Of a stretch of DNA of 64,000 nt, positions 58,501-64,000 are shown piece after piece. The translations under genes and the position numbers were made by a program. Origin of the DNA: Clostridiales bacterium Firm_16 (GTDB lineage: Bacteria; Bacillota; Clostridia; Saccharofermentanales; Saccharofermentanaceae); the NCBI GenBank assembly GCA_001604185.1, contig LVAV01000109.1:1-64000 (forward strand). The letters run 5' to 3'. The notes below the pieces were generated by a model. That model did no database searches, was not told the DNA's origin, and worked only from the letters and a program-made list of their open reading frames with translations. The first letter of the stretch is position 1. Each line of letters begins with the position of its first letter.

Positions 58501-61500
58501 TTTCCACGAAACTGAATGATAACGGATACCCGACTGCTGTGAAGACAGGAAAATCTCTTGGACTTTTGTATACAGGAGCATTCGATGTAAATCATCTTTT
58601 TATTAAGAACACATACGTCAGTAGCGGATATTTTGAGTTTGACAGTACACAGAATTATGCGACGCTTCTTCAGGAAACCGGTGACCCGGGAAATCCGTAT
58701 ACGGTTGGAAATCAGTTCACGGTTTATGAACAGCTTGGTTCGCACGATGGCGGTACAAAACCTTCTCTGAAGCATGGCGTGTTCTTCCCGTTCAATACGA
58801 TCCGTCCAGGTCATTTCTGCACTCTTAACCAGACCAATGAATATGATTCGACGCAGGTAGAACTCCCGGATAGTGATCCGAGAAAGAGTGAACGGCTCTA
58901 CAAAATCGATGATCCGGATTACTACTTCGGTGTGGAGCTTGAAGCGGCTTTTACGCAGACACCGAGTGGTCATGACGCATGGGGACACGATATCATCTAC
59001 GAATTCACAGGAGACGATGATTTCTGGCTTTATGTAGATGACGAACTGATCATCGACCTGGGCGGCGTGCATAGTGCAAGCGGAGGACGTGTCAATTACA
59101 GTACCGGTGAGATCGAAATCATTCTCGGAACAAATAACAAACAAGTGCTGAAAACGACGCTGTACGATACGTTCAAGGCACACTATATGGATCGTGGCAT
59201 GAGCGAGAGTGAAGCGATCGAAGCACTGGATGATATCTTCGAACTGGAAGAGATCGATGGTGTCAATCGTTGGGTCTTCAAAGATTATAGTGACCACAAG
59301 ATGCGCATCTTCTACATGGAGCGTGGTGCCGGTTCTTCCAATCTGCATATGCGCTTTAACCTCTCCTCGGTAAAGAAGGGTTCTGTCCTTCTGAATAAAG
59401 AGATCTCCGGAGTGGATGACGAAGAGTCCTTCATGCTGGATTTCCCGTTCCAGATCTATTATCAGGATGTAGATTCGGAAGAACTGAAGATCCTGGTTCC
59501 GCATCCGGATCTGAAGATCAAGGTCGAGTATCAGGATACCAACCGTGAGGTTACGCATTATGCGGATTACACCACACCGGACGGATTGAAATACCAGCAC
59601 GTGTATATGTTGAAACCGGGTGAGCATGCGGTAATCAGTTTCCCGGACAACGCTATCAAGTATAAGATCGTGGAATGCGGTACGGATCAGAACATCTACG
59701 ATACTGTTTTGGTCAATGGTGTGCCGATAGAAGCGGCAGATCCGGTTCAGGAAGATCCGGATAATCCTGTCATTACCGCACGTAAAGACTACGGTATTGA
59801 GCTGGACGAAGTGGAAGCCCGTAAACGTGTTACATTCGATAACCATGTAAGAGAAGGAAACCATGGTAATCTGACGATCACAAAGCATCTGTTCGATGAG
59901 CATTATGAACGCAGGATCCTGCATACAGAGGACGATACCACATTCTCTTTCCGTCTCTATCTGGGTACAGAAAACGATTCTTTTGAGAATCTGCCTCCGG
60001 CCAACATGTATAGATATCATGTTAAGGATGAAAATGGCAATTACTGCATCTGGGGTGAGCAGGGTGGAAAGTATCAGTTTGTTTCCACGGGTAAGACGAA
60101 TTTCTCCGATCTTAGTGAGTCGGAGAAGAGAAACGCAACCTTTACCACATCCCTGTACGGAAGTATTTCCAAGATTCCTGCGGATTATACCGTAGAGCTT
60201 CGTGATATTACTGCCGCCACCAAGTACAGAGTGGAAGAACGTGTATCTGAGATGCCGGACGGTTACACACTACGCAAGTACTGGCAAGGCGTGGAAGAGG
60301 ACTTTGAGAATAACCGTCAGGATCTGGAGAAGGATCCGCCGAAGGGAATCATTATTGCCGGAGAGAATTCTCACGTCCAGATCGACAACATTAAGGGTTG
60401 GGGACTTCGTATCTTCAAGCAGTGGACCGATGCGGATTATATGCAGGAACGTGAGCCGGTTTATTTTGCCGTATATTACAAGACGGGAACCGGATTATCC
60501 TCGGATCCGATCGAGGATACGATCTACCAGCTTCCTTATGGAAGTGACACATTGTACTGGTTCTTCGACAAGCTCGTTCCGGGTGTGCCGTTCATGGACT
60601 ATGAGGTACGCGAAGTTGTTCTCAATGGCGATTACACGGTGGATTCGACGACCGGTCTGGTCACATTGAATGGCGCGACAGTCACACCGATCGCCTCTGA
60701 CGGATCCGAATCTTTCGTGCTTCAGGGAAGAATGATCGGTTCGCCCGAGAGTGAACAATTCTCATATGTTTCCGAGTACGAGAAGGGTGAGATCGATCCG
60801 GAAAATGAGAATGTCTGCATCGACAAGATGATCAACAGACGCAAGGGTATCAACCTCATTAAGACGGACTGGGAAGGAAATCCTCTTGCCGGCGCGACAT
60901 TTACCCTGAAAGATTCGCAGGGCATTGATGCCGGTGCGGAATCGTATACTTCCGATGCGAACGGATTTATCACGACTGCTTATCTGCGGGACGGAGAAGA
61001 GTATACTCTTACAGAGATCGCCTCTCCTTGCGGTTACCACGCATTGCAGACTTCTCTCAAGCTTGTAAAGAATGGAGATACCGTTACCGCGACATTGGTC
61101 GAAGGAACAGAGGACGATTACTTCACATTGGATAACACGGTCATCGATACCGGCGCGGGAATGCGTATTGCCGAGATCAAGATCAAGAATCTGCCTTATA
61201 TCTTTGAAATCAGTAAGACATTTGGTGACTCCGAGACCAAGCTGCAGAATGTTAAATTCGCGCTTTATGCCCAGGTAAAGGGAAGCGACGGACGGATGAG
61301 AAGAGACTACCGGCCGATCGAAGGTTTCGAAGAACTGCTTACAGATGAGAACGGTAAGATCACTGCATTGACCGAAGCTTTTGCAGACGGTACGTTGAAA
61401 CCCGGCATTTATTATCTGAGTGAGATCGAGTCGTTAGAGGGATATCTCCCGCTCGCATGCGATATCCTCTTCGCAGTTACGCCGAAGGGTGTCGTATTGC

Positions 61501-63170
61501 TGAACGAAGATGAGAGTCCGGACAGCGTGTATCTGCGGGTTTCCGACATTCAGGATAACTACACCATTGTAATCCCGAACGTGCCGTTCGCAACGAATCC
61601 TGTAACGGTCGGAAAGACGGTGGTCAGCCCGTCTGATCGGGATAAAGACAGCAGTGTGGTCTCCTTCACCTATATCGCCAAGCTTTATTATCCGGATGGC
61701 CGTACACCTTGGGATTACACAGAAGAATCGGTCAACGGTTCTCCGGTGGATTTTATCGGCGGTACAGCCACATTCACGCTGGGTCATAACGAGACAAAAG
61801 TACTCAACGTTCCGATCGGAGCCGTACTGGAAGTGACCGAGGCGCCAAATGATCGTTTCACCACGAAGTATCAGATCGATGAAGAAGCGGCGGAGGATGG
61901 ATATGCCGGTATCGTGAAAGCGGATGCAGCGAGGAGCATCACTTATACCAATACCAGAAACCTGACTGAGATCACGATCCGTAAGAATATTTCGGATCCG
62001 GCTCTGGTTGGAAAGAGAGAATTCCACTTCACCGGTACACTTACCGATCAAGGAATGGACATTACTTCCGGTATTCCGGGCCTTTCCGATTTCGTAGTCA
62101 AGAACGGAGAGACGAAGAAGTTTAAGGTTCCGCAAGGATCCGTAATCAGTATCGTGGAAGATACATATGAGGAATACACGACTACTTATAGTCCTGCCAG
62201 TGGTCAGGTCACAGTCGGCAGCAATTCTGCAACCATTACTGCGACCAACACCAGAAACAAGAAGGACATCACGGTCGCAAAAGTGGTGGAACCGGTAGAC
62301 GCACAAGCGGAGTTCAATTTCTCTGTGGTGCTTTACAAGCTGGACGGAACGACAGTTTTTGCCAAGGATTACGCGTTGGCCGATGGTATTAAGACAGATA
62401 ATTCCGGAAGGGCCACATTCAAGCTGAAACATGGAGAGAGTAAGATCCTTTCCGTCCCGCAAGGTATCAAGATGATCATCACGGAGGTCGATCCGGGTAT
62501 TTATGTTGCCATGCCTTCTTCGGATGAGTTCGAGGATGCGGTTACGACAGATGGCTCGAATATCTTCACGATCGCTTCTGTAGATAGTGCCGGTACAGTT
62601 ACTTTCACGAACAGCACCGAAGTTACGGACGCGCACCTCACTCTCCGAAAGACGGTGACCGGTGCCATGGGTAATCGTAACCAAGACTTTACCTTCACAC
62701 TGGAAAGCGTGGAGTACGAAGAGGCGGGTACGACCTATGCCTACACGAAGACGGATAAGTCGGGTACACAGACCACCGGTACTTTGACCACAGGCGGTAC
62801 CTTCACGTTGAAGGATACAGAGTCCATCGTGATCACGCTTCCGCAGGGCAGACAGATCCGCATCTCCGAGGACAACGGACACTATAGTACGACCTGGCAG
62901 AAGACCGGCAGCAGCAACGTTACATCCGGCGATGAGTTTGCAATCGCCCTGGATGCTGATACGGAAGTGACGGTTACCAACAACCTCAAGTCGATCTCTC
63001 CGACAGGTGTTTCATTACGCAAGATGCCATTCATTATCATGGGAATCTTTAGTACTTTCATGATCGTGACGGTCATCATAGATAAGAGAAGAAGACGCCA
63101 AAAGCTGCGTGGAATCCGTAAAGTCGATCCACGAAATCTTAAGGGGGTGGTCAACGGACCGAAGGAGTAA
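55527..63170 (+). CDS. Giant surface protein: Thr/Glu/Ser/Pro-rich stalk, fibro-slime domain, SpaA/Cna-B-like isopeptide pilin repeats, C-terminal SPTG-TM-basic anchor
   Basis: GTG start; GDDDFWLYVDDELIIDLGGVHSASGGRVNY; GWGLRIFKQWTDADY, GINLIKTDWEGNPLAGATFTLKDSQG, repeated KTVxxPAxxxxxF modules; ISPTGVSLRKMPFIIMGIFSTFMIVTVIIDKRRRRQK. Confidence 0.85.
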   Translation: MKAMKKFVTSFLVACCFLNSVGFPYSKPHASVTNEYRLVSRDQGYEDPGSSASSETDPVDPTQTSETTAIETSEPTTVSPSTEETTVTEPVETTTEPTESTTLPPESTTEPTTSETETSETTYETTAEPTSETSAPTETPAEPTTTESTTQEPVETTTEPTVTTTEQTSETGEPTTSEPGSTSSDETSETGAPTTAEPTESSSEETSETGEPTTAQPTDSSPEETSEPAEPTTATPTQSTPEETSEPGEPTTVDPSSSETEETQEPGEPTTDDPSESSTEETSEPSESSTEPSEPVLIEAHMEAEIFTDNTYTKRVEDSEVTITIEGTLPDNVTAKAFPIENDDEKVLLSYDISLFDTEGNEYQPQNGSLKVAFTSQAIRDALDSGAELEVNHEDASGSVTPVESETVGTDTISFDAESFSVYSIIEADKEPQVLEADYVATLEDLASNTDPKGFYIFYNAAAPKYMTNRLNGDSAFVETTSVDGASPWFFESSGTANRYYLYTMVNGEKKYMRNTSGNLMGLVDAKTSATAFDLTLKDAATSTTPAKFEVKKAGANQWLQHSGGGKGMRLYTDNNNHENSRLMFMYVSSTLPTDDYYELDGKTFGIAYTQKGVKAAGLMSDAKTISNNRVGLESLLLAVRPDFLNNGGQLLVAKDSDLTDWTFELVSGNTYRIYTRIGGAKRYLSLNGQNLRLVGTPDATTDIVVTAGTGDNKGKYSFSVGGYSIYLQSGDVTKGFVSSTDNSPYKWLNLTKKSNLTEDDFVIYSAEKVNLSDKERVPSGAQVIVYTRKWNDDNKEYEFYCLNHDGQLVRCYENGDMIQWVGSSVNTALWNFTEYVDETTGEPTGFYELQNDYSGKYISPQVTGNRILADEPVGINMNGRLYGYSYSVIMQWDDELYKYAALKNGESSVYPVGLDETDDTYFFAIVKPEHNESELTEVETLDHTEYGIKMRIVDFNGTVSNFTGCSSTDEQDEVIGYTHYDANIFRDTGLLSTKLNDNGYPTAVKTGKSLGLLYTGAFDVNHLFIKNTYVSSGYFEFDSTQNYATLLQETGDPGNPYTVGNQFTVYEQLGSHDGGTKPSLKHGVFFPFNTIRPGHFCTLNQTNEYDSTQVELPDSDPRKSERLYKIDDPDYYFGVELEAAFTQTPSGHDAWGHDIIYEFTGDDDFWLYVDDELIIDLGGVHSASGGRVNYSTGEIEIILGTNNKQVLKTTLYDTFKAHYMDRGMSESEAIEALDDIFELEEIDGVNRWVFKDYSDHKMRIFYMERGAGSSNLHMRFNLSSVKKGSVLLNKEISGVDDEESFMLDFPFQIYYQDVDSEELKILVPHPDLKIKVEYQDTNREVTHYADYTTPDGLKYQHVYMLKPGEHAVISFPDNAIKYKIVECGTDQNIYDTVLVNGVPIEAADPVQEDPDNPVITARKDYGIELDEVEARKRVTFDNHVREGNHGNLTITKHLFDEHYERRILHTEDDTTFSFRLYLGTENDSFENLPPANMYRYHVKDENGNYCIWGEQGGKYQFVSTGKTNFSDLSESEKRNATFTTSLYGSISKIPADYTVELRDITAATKYRVEERVSEMPDGYTLRKYWQGVEEDFENNRQDLEKDPPKGIIIAGENSHVQIDNIKGWGLRIFKQWTDADYMQEREPVYFAVYYKTGTGLSSDPIEDTIYQLPYGSDTLYWFFDKLVPGVPFMDYEVREVVLNGDYTVDSTTGLVTLNGATVTPIASDGSESFVLQGRMIGSPESEQFSYVSEYEKGEIDPENENVCIDKMINRRKGINLIKTDWEGNPLAGATFTLKDSQGIDAGAESYTSDANGFITTAYLRDGEEYTLTEIASPCGYHALQTSLKLVKNGDTVTATLVEGTEDDYFTLDNTVIDTGAGMRIAEIKIKNLPYIFEISKTFGDSETKLQNVKFALYAQVKGSDGRMRRDYRPIEGFEELLTDENGKITALTEAFADGTLKPGIYYLSEIESLEGYLPLACDILFAVTPKGVVLLNEDESPDSVYLRVSDIQDNYTIVIPNVPFATNPVTVGKTVVSPSDRDKDSSVVSFTYIAKLYYPDGRTPWDYTEESVNGSPVDFIGGTATFTLGHNETKVLNVPIGAVLEVTEAPNDRFTTKYQIDEEAAEDGYAGIVKADAARSITYTNTRNLTEITIRKNISDPALVGKREFHFTGTLTDQGMDITSGIPGLSDFVVKNGETKKFKVPQGSVISIVEDTYEEYTTTYSPASGQVTVGSNSATITATNTRNKKDITVAKVVEPVDAQAEFNFSVVLYKLDGTTVFAKDYALADGIKTDNSGRATFKLKHGESKILSVPQGIKMIITEVDPGIYVAMPSSDEFEDAVTTDGSNIFTIASVDSAGTVTFTNSTEVTDAHLTLRKTVTGAMGNRNQDFTFTLESVEYEEAGTTYAYTKTDKSGTQTTGTLTTGGTFTLKDTESIVITLPQGRQIRISEDNGHYSTTWQKTGSSNVTSGDEFAIALDADTEVTVTNNLKSISPTGVSLRKMPFIIMGIFSTFMIVTVIIDKRRRRQKLRGIRKVDPRNLKGVVNGPKE
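55680..56410 (+). repeat. Imperfect tandem coding repeats (ETSE-x-GEPTT type) in the adhesin stalk
   Basis: SEETSETGEPTTAQPTDSSPEETSEPAEPTTATPTQSTPEETSEPGEPTT. Confidence 0.85.
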
Positions 63171-63261
63171 GACGGTAACGTCAAAATCAAGTAAAGAACA
63201 TGAGGCCTATTAAAAGAACAAACAAAAAATCTAAATGAATGTTATGAAAGGAACGATAACT

Positions 63262-64000
63262 ATGAAAAAGAATGTTATGAAAAAAGTAGCAAGCACGGTT
63301 CTTGCAGCAATTATGGTTTCGGCCGTAGGATTTTCGGTATTGGCCGATAGTAAATCTTTCCCCGGAGATGGAGAAGAGACAAGTGTAGTTATTTCTGAAG
63401 ATGCCACCAATGGTCTTGAGGATGTGACTTTCAAGGTAAAATTTGATAAAGATCCGTCGAGTGCTCAGCTTCCTGTAACTCAGTTCAGTTATACCATTGC
63501 ACCCGGAACGGCAATGGGTGCTACCGGCGAAGGTGTTACACCGGCAAAACCTGCTATTTATGCAGGACCTGTAGACGGCGTACTTTTTGATACCGGAGTG
63601 GCAGCTACTCCAACTGCTAACAATATTACTACAGACGAATGGTCTTCTGCAGTTGGCGGCGGTGCTTACGATGAACTCAAATTGGATTTCGACAACACAA
63701 AGTTTGTCGGAGGTGCCGGTATCTACAGATATGTGATCACACAGACTGCTTTGACAGATGAACAGCAGGATCTGCAGATCAAGGCTTACCAGAGCAAAGA
63801 CAACAGTGGCGAGAAGCAGTGGACAACAGACGCCGTAACTCGTTATCTTGATGTTTATGTTGATTCTACTGGAAAAGTAACTTCTTGCGTAATGCTGACT
63901 CAGGCAGATCAGCCTGAAATGCAGGAACAGAACGACGGTTCCTATGAAGCTGCATATCCGGTCGCTGATAAGACAGACGGATTTGAGAACAAAGAAACTT
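63262..64000 (+). CDS. Spy0128/FctA-like pilin protein, truncated by window end
   Basis: Signal MKKNVMKKVASTVLAAIMVSAVGFSVLA; FSYTIAPGTAMGAT...YRYVITQTALTDEQQDLQI...RYLDVYVDSTGKV; no stop before 64000. Confidence 0.75.
   Translation, partial: MKKNVMKKVASTVLAAIMVSAVGFSVLADSKSFPGDGEETSVVISEDATNGLEDVTFKVKFDKDPSSAQLPVTQFSYTIAPGTAMGATGEGVTPAKPAIYAGPVDGVLFDTGVAATPTANNITTDEWSSAVGGGAYDELKLDFDNTKFVGGAGIYRYVITQTALTDEQQDLQIKAYQSKDNSGEKQWTTDAVTRYLDVYVDSTGKVTSCVMLTQADQPEMQEQNDGSYEAAYPVADKTDGFENKET

Noticed and set aside
58188-60020. 610-aa minus-strand ORF inside the giant adhesin gene (also 61434-62882)
   Set aside because: Antisense to a continuous, domain-bearing coding frame; no recognisable motifs
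1-64000. CRISPR arrays, tRNA or rRNA genes
   Set aside because: No regularly spaced direct repeats, tRNA cloverleaf/T-loop signatures or rRNA segments recognised; repeats seen are protein-coding modules or short motifs

Overview
The window looks like about 64 kb of a Firmicutes/Clostridia-type chromosome; taxonomy is inferred from gene content only. It combines core metabolism (purA-glmS, coaX, an ECF S-component, an acyl-CoA ligase) with three accessory blocks. (1) A visibly AT-rich island (~4.7-12.2 kb) encodes a KAP-family P-loop NTPase, HsdR and HsdM. Where hsdS is expected there is instead an unrecognised 157-aa ORF overlapping the end of hsdM. A repeat-rich non-coding region precedes the island. 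(2) A surface-protein block contains an FN3/beta-helix protein at 1-4.5 kb and three consecutive LRR proteins (22.9-34.0 kb). The LRR proteins are built from a repeated 'FPDxxFR + EF-hand-like loop + LRR + KPxVPSGC cap' module. Two of them carry a near-identical 882-bp FN3 cassette, and a DUF4214-like C-terminal scar lies just after the first. (3) A giant Thr/Glu-rich fibro-slime/isopeptide-pilin-like protein (55.5-63.2 kb) has a non-LPXTG 'SPTG' anchor and is followed by a Spy0128-like pilin gene cut off by the window end. Other points: a decayed hipBA locus, an N-terminally truncated DUF3990-like toxin gene with its partner, a two-component/ABC (Bce-like) module with an 11-bp-phased direct-repeat operator, and a sensor cluster with a degenerate kinase-like partner. 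All family calls come from reading motifs by eye; no searches were run.
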